The notes under the pieces were generated by a model. It was not told the origin of the DNA and made no database searches. It saw only the letters and a program-made list of their open reading frames with translations. A program made the translations under genes and the position numbers. Shown here piece by piece: positions 1 to 5,082 of a stretch of 5,082 nucleotides of DNA (its first letter is position 1; each line of letters opens with the position of its first letter). The DNA is from Actinomycetota bacterium (GTDB lineage: Bacteria; Actinomycetota; Actinomycetes; Actinomycetales; Microbacteriaceae), in NCBI GenBank assembly GCA_009699665.1, contig WLNS01000100.1:1-5082 (forward strand), in the 5' to 3' direction.

Positions 1-1498
1 CCTCGTGCCACAGTCCGCCCACGTCGTGCAAGAAGGTGAGATCGCCCACGACAACACGCGTGAGGGCCCCCGAAGCGAGCGCAATGCCGGTCGCTGTCGA
101 AATGGTTCCATCGATGCCCGCGAGTCCTCTGTTTGCGACGACAGAAATTTTCTTGCCGCTCACCACGCGATCGGCCACACGAATAAGCCGCGATGCGCCC
201 CACACCAGCCGGTCGTGCGGCCATGTGGCCCGCCACACACCATCGACCAACAACTCACGCGTCAGGGGCGTGCGCACGGCGGCCAACTCTGCGTTCGCAA
301 AGTCGCGCCGGTCTTCTGTGTTTTGCGAGCGACCCTCGGCCAAGCGTGGCGCGCGGGCCGCCGGAGTCGTGGCGCTCAGCTCAGCCTCATAGTGTTGCAG
401 GGCCTCGTTGCCCACCCGCAACCACGAGCTGAGCCACTCCGGATCAAGGTCTCCGTCGCCAACCACGAGCTGATCGACGAATTGACTGACTCGCTTTCCC
501 GGGTTGAAATCTTCTCCACCGGAGCGCACCACGATGGTGTGCACGTCATGAGATTGTGCGATGAGCGCGGGAATCTGGCGCCCGAGGGTGGGATGACCAA
601 AAACGACGATGCGCTCGATTCCCGCGACGAGCTCTTCGTCAGCCAGGGCGGCCCGATAGTGGGGCACAAGATTTCTACCGAACCGCGATCCCGATGAGAC
701 TTCGGCCACCAGCGGCCAACCCCCCTCGTGTGCCAGCTGCTCGGCGGCCGCACCCGCATCCGCACCCGCAATGACAAGCGTGCGAGGACCTCGCGAAAGT
801 TCGGTCGAGACGGGCAGCATGTCAGCCTTGGGCTCAGAGGATGACGCGTGCCCGGCCGGGACTACCGGCGTCGGCCGATGTGAACTCGACAGCGGTTCGC
901 GATAGGCAAGATTGAGGTGCACCGGACCGCGACGAACCGGTACCGCCGGAGCCCCACCCATCGCGGCGCTCCAGGCATGGTTCCCGTGCGCAATCGCCTC
1001 CGCAGCCGCCTCAGCCCCCTCGATCGGGGCCGGAACGTCACTGTGCCAGCGCACGCTCGCGCCAAAGATTCCCGATTGCGCCGTGGTTTGATTGCTCGCA
1101 ATTCCGCGCAATTCCTCGGGCCGATCGGCGGTGAGCACAATGAGCGGCACGCCCGCGTGATGGGACTCGAGTATCGCCGGATGCAGATTGGCAACCGCCG
1201 TGCCCGAGGTCGTAATGATCGCCGTGGGGCGACCCGTTTCGATACCCAGGCCCAGTGCGGTGAAGGCGCCGGAGCGTTCATCAATGGCGACAACGACGCG
1301 CAGGGCGCCCTCTCGTTCGAGCGTTGCGGCGGCGAGCGCCAACGCCTGAGACCGCGCGCCGGGACACACCACGACCCACTCGAGGCCGCGGGCGACCAGA
1401 GTTTCAAGCAGAGCAAAGGCCGCCCGAGTTGCCGGCGCTATGCCTTCGGAATCTTGGCTGGCGGCATCCTCAGTCACGGGCATCGGGATCGTCGTCAT
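1..1498 (-). CDS. menD: MenD, SEPHCHC synthase (ThDP-dependent), 3' end cut by window edge
   Basis: Cytoplasmic thiamine-diphosphate enzyme that decarboxylates 2-oxoglutarate and adds the product to isochorismate, giving SEPHCHC, the first committed step of menaquinone synthesis. The frame is open without a stop from 1498 to the left edge, about 499 residues. The family is usually about 550-600, so the C-terminal end is missing. Visible in order: VCPGARS (about residues 44-50), AIDERSGAF with Glu74 at the place of the conserved ThDP-activating glutamate, TTSGTAVANLHPA (about 97-109), LTADRPEELRG and SNQTT (about 122-139), AEVSSGSRFG mid-protein, GASRLIRVADRVV, NRGLAGIDGT (from Asn456), and the ThDP/metal-binding GDLTFLHD (485-492). 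The family more often has CPGSRS; here Ser is Ala. Start: ATG 1498 is directly preceded by an in-frame GTG at 1501, and ATG 1483 and GTG 1477 are also possible. No good Shine-Dalgarno sequence is seen. The start lies inside the end of the upstream PLDc_N gene (29-base overlap), which suggests one transcript with coupled translation. Identity is secure; the exact start is not. Confidence 0.95.
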   Translation of the reverse strand, partial: MTTIPMPVTEDAASQDSEGIAPATRAAFALLETLVARGLEWVVVCPGARSQALALAAATLEREGALRVVVAIDERSGAFTALGLGIETGRPTAIITTSGTAVANLHPAILESHHAGVPLIVLTADRPEELRGIASNQTTAQSGIFGASVRWHSDVPAPIEGAEAAAEAIAHGNHAWSAAMGGAPAVPVRRGPVHLNLAYREPLSSSHRPTPVVPAGHASSSEPKADMLPVSTELSRGPRTLVIAGADAGAAAEQLAHEGGWPLVAEVSSGSRFGRNLVPHYRAALADEELVAGIERIVVFGHPTLGRQIPALIAQSHDVHTIVVRSGGEDFNPGKRVSQFVDQLVVGDGDLDPEWLSSWLRVGNEALQHYEAELSATTPAARAPRLAEGRSQNTEDRRDFANAELAAVRTPLTRELLVDGVWRATWPHDRLVWGASRLIRVADRVVSGKKISVVANRGLAGIDGTISTATGIALASGALTRVVVGDLTFLHDVGGLWHE

Positions 1499-1808
1499 CA
1501 CGTTGCCGGCGCAGGCCGTCGAGAAAATCTGGGTCGTCATCCGGGCCGAGCGGTCGGCGGGGGCCGCGAGAACGCGAGCCGCCCGAGCGCGAGCTCGATC
1601 CTCGTGGCGATCGCTCGTCGTCGCGCCGCGGGCGGCCGACGGTAAACCACAGCACGGTTCCCACGACGGGCACCAGAAGAATAATCAGCACCCACGCCAC
1701 TTTGGGAACACCGCGAACGCGCGCCGGGTCGGCCAAGGCAGCACTCACGAGAGCGAAGATCTCACACACCACGACGATCGCCACAAGGATGAGAAAGAGT
1801 CGGACCAC
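1470..1808 (-). CDS. Small two-helix membrane protein, PLDc_N-type (no phospholipase domain)
   Basis: Short membrane protein of 112 residues. Two hydrophobic helices are visible: about residues 3-26, and about 36-56 around AWVLIILLVPVVGTVLWFTV followed by GRPRR. This second segment matches the usual PLDc_N pattern (a hydrophobic run with Pro, then Gly-x-x-x-Trp/Tyr, ending Gly-Arg), known from the N-terminus of cardiolipin synthases. The catalytic HKD domains of those enzymes are absent, so no lipase or synthase activity is implied. The remaining half is a hydrophilic tail, first Ser/Arg/Gly-rich and then Asp/Arg-rich, probably cytoplasmic and disordered. Start choice: a TTG at 1814 gives 114 residues, but a TAGACT -10 box ends at 1815, and GTG 1808 lies 6 bases beyond it, which fits a leaderless mRNA. 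GTG 1808 is preferred for that reason. The gene ends inside the start of menD and probably shares its transcript. The function is unknown; a role near MenA or in quinone membrane steps would be only a guess from context. Confidence 0.85.
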   Translation of the reverse strand: MVRLFLILVAIVVVCEIFALVSAALADPARVRGVPKVAWVLIILLVPVVGTVLWFTVGRPRRDDERSPRGSSSRSGGSRSRGPRRPLGPDDDPDFLDGLRRQRDDDDPDARD

Positions 1809-1814
1809 AGTCAA

Positions 1815-1820
1815 AGTCTA
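1815..1820 (-). promoter_or_regulatory. -10 box TAGACT for the PLDc_N gene and menD (leaderless)
   Basis: Read on the minus strand, 1820 to 1815 is TAGACT, which fits the actinobacterial TAnnnT -10 consensus. The GTG at 1808 follows after 6 bases, where transcription would be expected to begin, so the mRNA would start at or next to the start codon. The hexamer 17 bases upstream (TGTGTG) is a poor -35; leaderless actinobacterial promoters often lack a recognisable one. This is inferred from spacing and consensus only. Confidence 0.6.
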
Positions 1821-1831
1821 GGCTCGCGCCG

Positions 1832-1837
1832 TAGACT
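1832..1837 (+). promoter_or_regulatory. -10 box TAGACT for the DUF4229-type gene (leaderless)
   Basis: TAGACT fits the TAnnnT -10 consensus. The GTG start codon at 1846 comes 8 bases after the box, so transcription would begin at or within a base or two of the start codon. There is no room for a Shine-Dalgarno sequence. No convincing TTGACA-like -35 is present about 17 bases upstream, where the sequence already overlaps the opposite -10 box. Inferred from consensus and spacing. Confidence 0.65.
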
Positions 1838-1845
1838 CACACATC

Positions 1846-2184
1846 GTGAAGAAATTTCCGCTCTGGCTGACCTACACGCTGCTTCGATTGGCGTTCTTTG
1901 TCGTTCCCTTTGTTGTGTTGCTGCTGTTCAACATCTCTTGGTGGATTGCGGTCATTATCGCCGCCCTCATTGGGCTCTCGGCCTCATACATTTTCCTTGC
2001 CCGTTTTCGAAACCAGATGTCCACCGCCATTCACGAGGCGCGGCAGAAATCTCGCTCGGGAGCGAAGTCTGCCGACGAGATGCACGAAGATTCCGTGAGC
2101 GCAGAGCCCGCCGCGACCCTACCTTCCCCGGCGGCACGCCGAACAGCTCAACGTAGTTCGAACAAGCCACGACGATCGGCTTAG
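1846..2184 (+). CDS. Small two-helix membrane protein, DUF4229-type
   Basis: Membrane protein of 112 residues with a GTG start. It opens with a short basic N-terminus (MKKF), then two hydrophobic helices: about residues 7-28 (WLTYTLLRLAFFVVPF region) and about 32-52 (WWIAVIIAALIGLSASYIFL). An Arg-rich turn (ARFRNQM) and a hydrophilic tail of about 58 residues rich in Ala, Ser, Arg and Glu follow, probably cytoplasmic. The size, the N-terminal pattern ending in YTLLR, and the SYIFLARFR segment after helix 2 match the DUF4229 family as I recall it, a group of unknown function often found next to menA in Actinomycetota. The start is supported by the TAGACT box 8 bases upstream. It is the only plus-strand gene here, is flanked by menA (tail to tail) and the PLDc_N gene (head to head), and its stop codon overlaps that of menA by 4 bases. 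The function is unknown. Confidence 0.88.
   Translation: MKKFPLWLTYTLLRLAFFVVPFVVLLLFNISWWIAVIIAALIGLSASYIFLARFRNQMSTAIHEARQKSRSGAKSADEMHEDSVSAEPAATLPSPAARRTAQRSSNKPRRSA
2164..2182. repeat. Small inverted repeat at the convergent gene ends
   Basis: AAGCC (2164-2168) and GGCTT (2178-2182) form 5-base arms around a 9-base loop at the very end of the DUF4229-type gene, covering the overlap with the menA stop codon. It has no T-run after it on either strand, so it is at best a weak, bidirectional terminator candidate and may be chance. Confidence 0.2.
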
Positions 2185-3149
2185 AAGGCGAACGTCGCCC
2201 CCAGCCCAAGCCCATAGAGCAGTGCGGTAATCGTGCTGAGCCGCAGCACCAGGACGTCTTCCTGCGCACTCTTGCTCGTCGCCGCAACGAGGCAAGCGGG
2301 CGCGACGATGAGCCACGCAAACTGCAGGTACCAGGCGTTCGTATAAAGCACGGCAATGGCGGCTGCCACAACCATGCTGATCACCATTAGCGAGATGTAG
2401 AAAACGACTGAACCTCGGCGGCCCATGCGCGTGGCCAACGTGCGCTTGCCCGAGCGACGGTCCGTTTCGATGTCCCGTGCGTTATTGATGACCAGCACGG
2501 CGCACGCGATAAACCCTATGCCGGCACCAGCCAGCCACGATTCCTCGGGGACCGTTCCGGCCTGCACAAACGTCGTTCCCGCCGTTGCGACCAGACCGAA
2601 GAAGACAAAAACCGCGAGCTCGCCGAAACCGTAATAGCCATAGGGGCGCTTCCCGCCGGTATAAAACCATGCCGCGGCCACACACACGAGGCCGACTGCC
2701 GGAATCCACCAAATCTGCGAAATGACGGTAATCGCGATACCCGCGGCAACAGCTATGCCGAAGAATACGAGGGCGACCGTCAAAACCGAGCGGGGTGGAG
2801 CAGAACCCGAACCGGTGAGTCGACCCGGCCCAACGCGAAACGCGTCAGTGCCCCGAACCCCGTCTGAGTAGTCGTTGGCGAAGTTGACGCCCACCTGCAG
2901 AGCGAGCGCCACGACGAGACAGAGCACCGTCAGAATCCACGAGAAGTGATCGAGAATGCTCGCGCATCCGGCTCCGATTGCCACGGGCGCGATGGCCAAG
3001 GGCAGTGTGCGCAACCGGGCACCGCTCAACCACGACACCCGCTGGGGTTTGTTGGGCGCAAAGTGTTCCGGCTTGCGCGACCGTGCCGGATGCCGATTCG
3101 GCTTCCCCGCACGCGGAGACTTTTTTCGGCGGCTTTTCTTGGTGCTCAT
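2181..3149 (-). CDS. menA: MenA, 1,4-dihydroxy-2-naphthoate polyprenyltransferase
   Basis: Integral membrane prenyltransferase of the UbiA superfamily. It transfers a polyprenyl chain to 1,4-dihydroxy-2-naphthoate, making demethylmenaquinone. From ATG 3149 it has 322 residues. Both Asp-rich Mg/diphosphate-binding motifs are present: NFANDYSDG (89-97, Asp93 and Asp96) and NNARDIETDRRSGKRT (222-237, Asp226 and Asp230). MenA-type segments GPGRLTGSG (108-116) and GGKRPYGYYGFGE (165-177) separate it from other UbiA members. About eight or nine hydrophobic helices can be seen from residue 47 onward. The first 38 residues are an unusually basic, Lys/Arg/Pro-rich cytoplasmic extension. Start: the frame stays open upstream into menE, but the conserved region and a TAGAAT box place it here. 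GTG 3152, directly before the ATG, lies 8 bases after that box and may be the true leaderless start. The gene lies 25 bases after menE and overlaps the convergent DUF4229-type gene by 4 bases. Confidence 0.96.
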   Translation of the reverse strand: MSTKKSRRKKSPRAGKPNRHPARSRKPEHFAPNKPQRVSWLSGARLRTLPLAIAPVAIGAGCASILDHFSWILTVLCLVVALALQVGVNFANDYSDGVRGTDAFRVGPGRLTGSGSAPPRSVLTVALVFFGIAVAAGIAITVISQIWWIPAVGLVCVAAAWFYTGGKRPYGYYGFGELAVFVFFGLVATAGTTFVQAGTVPEESWLAGAGIGFIACAVLVINNARDIETDRRSGKRTLATRMGRRGSVVFYISLMVISMVVAAAIAVLYTNAWYLQFAWLIVAPACLVAATSKSAQEDVLVLRLSTITALLYGLGLGATFAF

Positions 3150-3160
3150 CACAGTGCTCG

Positions 3161-3166
3161 ATTCTA
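3161..3166 (-). promoter_or_regulatory. -10 box TAGAAT, internal promoter for menA
   Basis: Read on the minus strand, 3166 to 3161 is TAGAAT, one base from TATAAT, in the 25-base gap between the menE stop and menA. GTG 3152 follows after 8 bases and ATG 3149 after 11. That is the same box-to-GTG distance as for the DUF4229-type gene, so a leaderless or nearly leaderless menA mRNA is likely in addition to read-through from menB-menE. The -35 is weak at best: TTTTTG, 16 bases upstream. Confidence 0.6.
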
Positions 3167-3174
3167 GGGCGACG

Positions 3175-4338
3175 TCAGTCCACAAAAAGTGCGGCACACA
3201 CGAGGCGGTCCGGTTTGCCGGACGACAGTCTGGGCAAGTGTTCCACGAGACGCACATCACGCGGAACGGCCGCGACACCCAGTTCATCGCGAATGATTGC
3301 CTTCATCAGGTCCGACAGCGCTCGCGGGTCGGAGCCGGTTTCGGCCGGGTCGAGTTCGGCGACAAGACCCACGCGTTCGCCCCATTCCTCATCGGGAAGA
3401 GAAACGGCCACGGCATGGGCACACTCGCGAATACTTTCGGTCACTTCTTCAACGAGGTCGAGATTGACCTTTATCCCGCCAGAAATCAACACTCGATCGG
3501 CTCGACCCTGAACGCTCAGCACACCGTCGAGATACTCGCCGAGGTCGTCGGTGAGATACCAGCGCGTGTCGTCGCCTTCGGCCCTGCTAAACCGCTGCGC
3601 CGTCAAATCTGGCTCGCCCACAAATTCGGTCGCCAGCACGGGCCCGCCAATTTCGATGCGGCCATCCGGGCGCACGTTTACCCGCACATCGGCCAGCGGC
3701 GAGCCGTCGTAAACGCATCCTCCCGCCGTCTCGGTTGACCCATAGGTCGTCACGACGGGCAGTCCATAGGCGCGTGCGCGCTCGAGCAATGCGGGGCTCG
3801 TGCGCTGACCGCCCACAAGAATGGCCGACAGGCGCGCAAAGATAGCCATCGAGGCAGGATCGTGCTCGACATGTTCCATGACGCGACCGAGTTGCACGGG
3901 GACGAGAGAAACATAGATGCGCTCGTCATCAGAAATGCTCATGATCGCCTCAACGAGAGCGGCGGTATTGAACGACTCTCGCGTCAGCACGACGGGTTCC
4001 CGATCGGCATCTAACGAACGAATCAACACCTGCAATCCGCCGATGAAGTGGGCGGGGAGGGCCAACACCCATCGGCCTGGCCCGCCCAGTCGGCCCTGAC
4101 TGGCGCGCGCGTTGGCCATGAGGGCAACCGCCGACAGTGCCACACGTTTCGGCGCGCTGCCCGACCCCGAGGTCTCGAGCAGCACGGCGATGTCGTCGTG
4201 CACCTGCACGGGCACCCAGCTCGTGTCTGACCCGGGAGCAACGACGGCGACAGCAGGCCCCGTCGCACGCAGAGCCTGGGCGAGTGCCTCACGCACCAGA
4301 GCAACTCGGTCTGAACTCAGAACAATGACGTCGCGCAT
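3175..4338 (-). CDS. menE: MenE, o-succinylbenzoate-CoA ligase (AMP-binding enzyme)
   Basis: Cytoplasmic acyl-adenylate-forming (ANL) enzyme that converts o-succinylbenzoate to its CoA thioester with ATP. It has 387 residues, shorter than the 450-500 of many MenE proteins because the N-terminal part before the P-loop is only about 55 residues. Motifs in order: P-loop TSGSGSAPKRVALS (56-69, Lys64); adenine-side motif TTYGSTETAGG (197-207, Glu203); YLTDDLG (261-267, Asp265); hinge GRADRVLISGGIKVN (278-292); and the C-terminal catalytic lysine in SSGKPDR (Lys375). The P-loop reads SGSGSAPK where SGSTGxPK is usual. The GGIKVN form of the hinge is typical of MenE. Start: ATG 4338 lies 4 bases after the menB stop. 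An ATG at 4398 would overlap menB by 56 bases and adds residues without family likeness. No Shine-Dalgarno sequence is visible, so translation is probably coupled to menB. Identity rests on motifs plus its place between menB and menA. Confidence 0.95.
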   Translation of the reverse strand: MRDVIVLSSDRVALVREALAQALRATGPAVAVVAPGSDTSWVPVQVHDDIAVLLETSGSGSAPKRVALSAVALMANARASQGRLGGPGRWVLALPAHFIGGLQVLIRSLDADREPVVLTRESFNTAALVEAIMSISDDERIYVSLVPVQLGRVMEHVEHDPASMAIFARLSAILVGGQRTSPALLERARAYGLPVVTTYGSTETAGGCVYDGSPLADVRVNVRPDGRIEIGGPVLATEFVGEPDLTAQRFSRAEGDDTRWYLTDDLGEYLDGVLSVQGRADRVLISGGIKVNLDLVEEVTESIRECAHAVAVSLPDEEWGERVGLVAELDPAETGSDPRALSDLMKAIIRDELGVAAVPRDVRLVEHLPRLSSGKPDRLVCAALFVD

Positions 4339-4342
4339 GAGG

Positions 4343-5082
4343 CTAAAAGTGCCACGGGAACGATGACCAGTCGGGGCTGCGTTTTTCGAGGAACGCATCT
4401 CGGCCCTCGACCGCCTCGTCGGTGCCGTAGGCCAGGCGCGTCGCTTCTCCCGCGAAAACCTGCTGCCCCATCATGCCGTCATCGACCGCGTTGAACGCAA
4501 ACTTCAGCATGCGGATCGCGGTGGGTGATTTGGTCAAAATATCGCGGGCCCAGTCCAGCGCGGTTGCTTCGAGATCTGCGTGATCGACCACGGCGTTGAT
4601 GGCTCCCGCCTCATAAGCGCGCTGCGCGTCATACTCGCGGGCTAAGAAAAACACCTCGCGCGCGAACTTCTGGCCCACCTGACGCGCGAAGTACGCCGAA
4701 CCGTAACCGGCGTCGAACGATCCCACGTCGGCATCCGTTTGCTTAAAGCGACCGTGCTCGCGGCTGGCAATACTCAAGTCACAGACGACGTGAAGCGAAT
4801 GGCCGCCTCCCGCAGCCCAACCCGGAATAACGGCGATGACCACCTTCGGCATGAATCGGATGAGTCGCTGCACCTCCAGAATGTGCAAGCGGCCTGTGGC
4901 GGCCGTGTCATCGTCGTACTCGTACCCGGCACGACCGCGAATGCGCTGGTCACCACCCGAGCAGAACGCCCAACCACCGTCTTTCGGGCTCGGCCCGTTT
5001 CCCGTAATCAGAACGACACCAATACGCGGATTCTGCCTGGCATCGTCGAGAGCTCGATACAGCTCGTCGACGGTGCGTGGGC
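4343..5082 (-). CDS. menB: MenB, 1,4-dihydroxy-2-naphthoyl-CoA synthase, 5' end cut by window edge
   Basis: Cytoplasmic crotonase-fold enzyme that cyclises o-succinylbenzoyl-CoA to 1,4-dihydroxy-2-naphthoyl-CoA by an intramolecular Claisen condensation. The window holds 245 residues and the stop. The family has about 300, so some 55-70 N-terminal residues lie beyond the right edge; no start can be given. Counting from the first full codon (5080), it shows LITGNGPSPKDGGWAFCSGG (24-43, first oxyanion-hole region), GWAAGGGHSLHVVCDL (87-102, second oxyanion-hole region), QTDADVGSFDAGYGS (114-128, catalytic area), and the C-terminal EGRDAFLEKRSPDW segment that reaches the neighbouring subunit in known structures. 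The Asp in QTDADVG replaces the Gly of QTGPKVG in the E. coli enzyme. From what is known of the family this marks the type II form, which uses its own carboxylate instead of bound bicarbonate. SFDAGYGS differs from the common SFDGGYGS by one residue. The menE start follows after 4 bases. Confidence 0.97.
   Translation of the reverse strand, partial: PRTVDELYRALDDARQNPRIGVVLITGNGPSPKDGGWAFCSGGDQRIRGRAGYEYDDDTAATGRLHILEVQRLIRFMPKVVIAVIPGWAAGGGHSLHVVCDLSIASREHGRFKQTDADVGSFDAGYGSAYFARQVGQKFAREVFFLAREYDAQRAYEAGAINAVVDHADLEATALDWARDILTKSPTAIRMLKFAFNAVDDGMMGQQVFAGEATRLAYGTDEAVEGRDAFLEKRSPDWSSFPWHF

Larger units (their letters stand above)
1815..1837. repeat. Inverted repeat between divergent start codons
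   Basis: The arms AGTCTA (1815-1820) and TAGACT (1832-1837) are perfect reverse complements. Inside them GGC (1821-1823) pairs with GCC (1828-1830) around a TCGC loop, leaving G1831 as a bulge, for 9 paired bases in all. Each outer arm is also the -10 box of one of the two divergent genes. The symmetry may therefore simply come from two back-to-back promoters, or it may be a shared operator. It occupies most of the 37 bases between GTG 1808 and GTG 1846. Confidence 0.7.

Noticed and set aside
5..697. Long plus-strand open frame of 230 residues opposite menD
   Set aside because: It is antisense to clearly conserved MenD sequence, its product is His/Arg-rich with no recognisable domain, and high-GC genes commonly leave such antisense frames open.
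862..1416. Minus-strand open frame of 184 residues
   Set aside because: It is another frame of the menD coding strand; the true MenD frame carries all family motifs through this stretch.
2129..2141. CGGCG-GCA-CGCCG hairpin near the end of the DUF4229-type gene as a terminator
   Set aside because: The stem is short, lies inside the coding region, and no T-run follows on either strand; GC-rich coding sequence gives such hairpins by chance.
917..2156. Overlapping plus-strand open frames across menD, the PLDc_N gene and the DUF4229-type gene
   Set aside because: Arg/Ala/Pro-rich translations without domains, opposite or out of frame with the supported genes.
3117..3137. T-rich stretch resembling a terminator tail
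   Set aside because: On the minus strand it encodes the Lys/Arg-rich N-terminus of MenA, and no plus-strand gene ends just before it.
3150..3287. Longer MenA start at 3287
   Set aside because: It would overlap the conserved C-terminus of MenE by over 110 bases, and the added residues are the out-of-frame reading of menE; the -10 box and the GTG-ATG pair place the start near 3149.
2956..3738. Plus-strand open frame of 260 residues opposite menA and menE
   Set aside because: It lies antisense to well-supported MenA and MenE motifs and shows no family pattern or start signal of its own.

Overview
This window is a piece of a menaquinone (vitamin K2) biosynthesis locus from a high-GC Gram-positive bacterium. 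It is almost certainly actinomycetal, and the protein signatures point to Microbacteriaceae. Four clues support this. GC content is high (about 60 % by eye, not computed). MenB, MenE, MenA and MenD all have the actinobacterial form. Two small membrane proteins (DUF4229 type and PLDc_N type) sit between the men genes. Several genes begin with GTG directly after a TAnnnT -10 box, the actinobacterial leaderless-mRNA pattern. The family assignment is inference from recalled protein patterns; no search was run.

Layout from right to left, which is the direction of transcription for most genes. The 3' part of menB (1,4-dihydroxy-2-naphthoyl-CoA synthase) enters from the right edge on the minus strand. 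After 4 bases comes menE (o-succinylbenzoate-CoA ligase), and after a 25-base gap menA (1,4-dihydroxy-2-naphthoate polyprenyltransferase). That gap contains a good -10 box for a second, internal menA promoter. A small plus-strand gene for a DUF4229-type two-helix membrane protein meets menA tail to tail, and their stop codons overlap by 4 bases. It diverges from a minus-strand pair: a PLDc_N-type two-helix membrane protein, whose end overlaps the start of menD (SEPHCHC synthase). MenD runs off the left edge. The divergent start region is only about 37 bases long and holds back-to-back TAGACT -10 boxes that form the arms of an inverted repeat.

How the genes work together: MenD joins isochorismate and 2-oxoglutarate (with ThDP) to make SEPHCHC. 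After MenH and MenC steps not seen here, MenE activates o-succinylbenzoate to its CoA thioester, MenB closes the naphthoate ring, and MenA attaches the polyprenyl tail at the membrane. The two small membrane proteins have no assigned step. Their placement among the men genes suggests, but does not prove, a role linked to the membrane end of the pathway.

The window is gene-dense. There is no stretch over 300 bases without a gene, and I saw no RNA gene, mobile element, CRISPR array or phage feature. I did not find a clearly new system. The points most worth a second look are the compact divergent leaderless promoter and the two uncharacterised membrane proteins.
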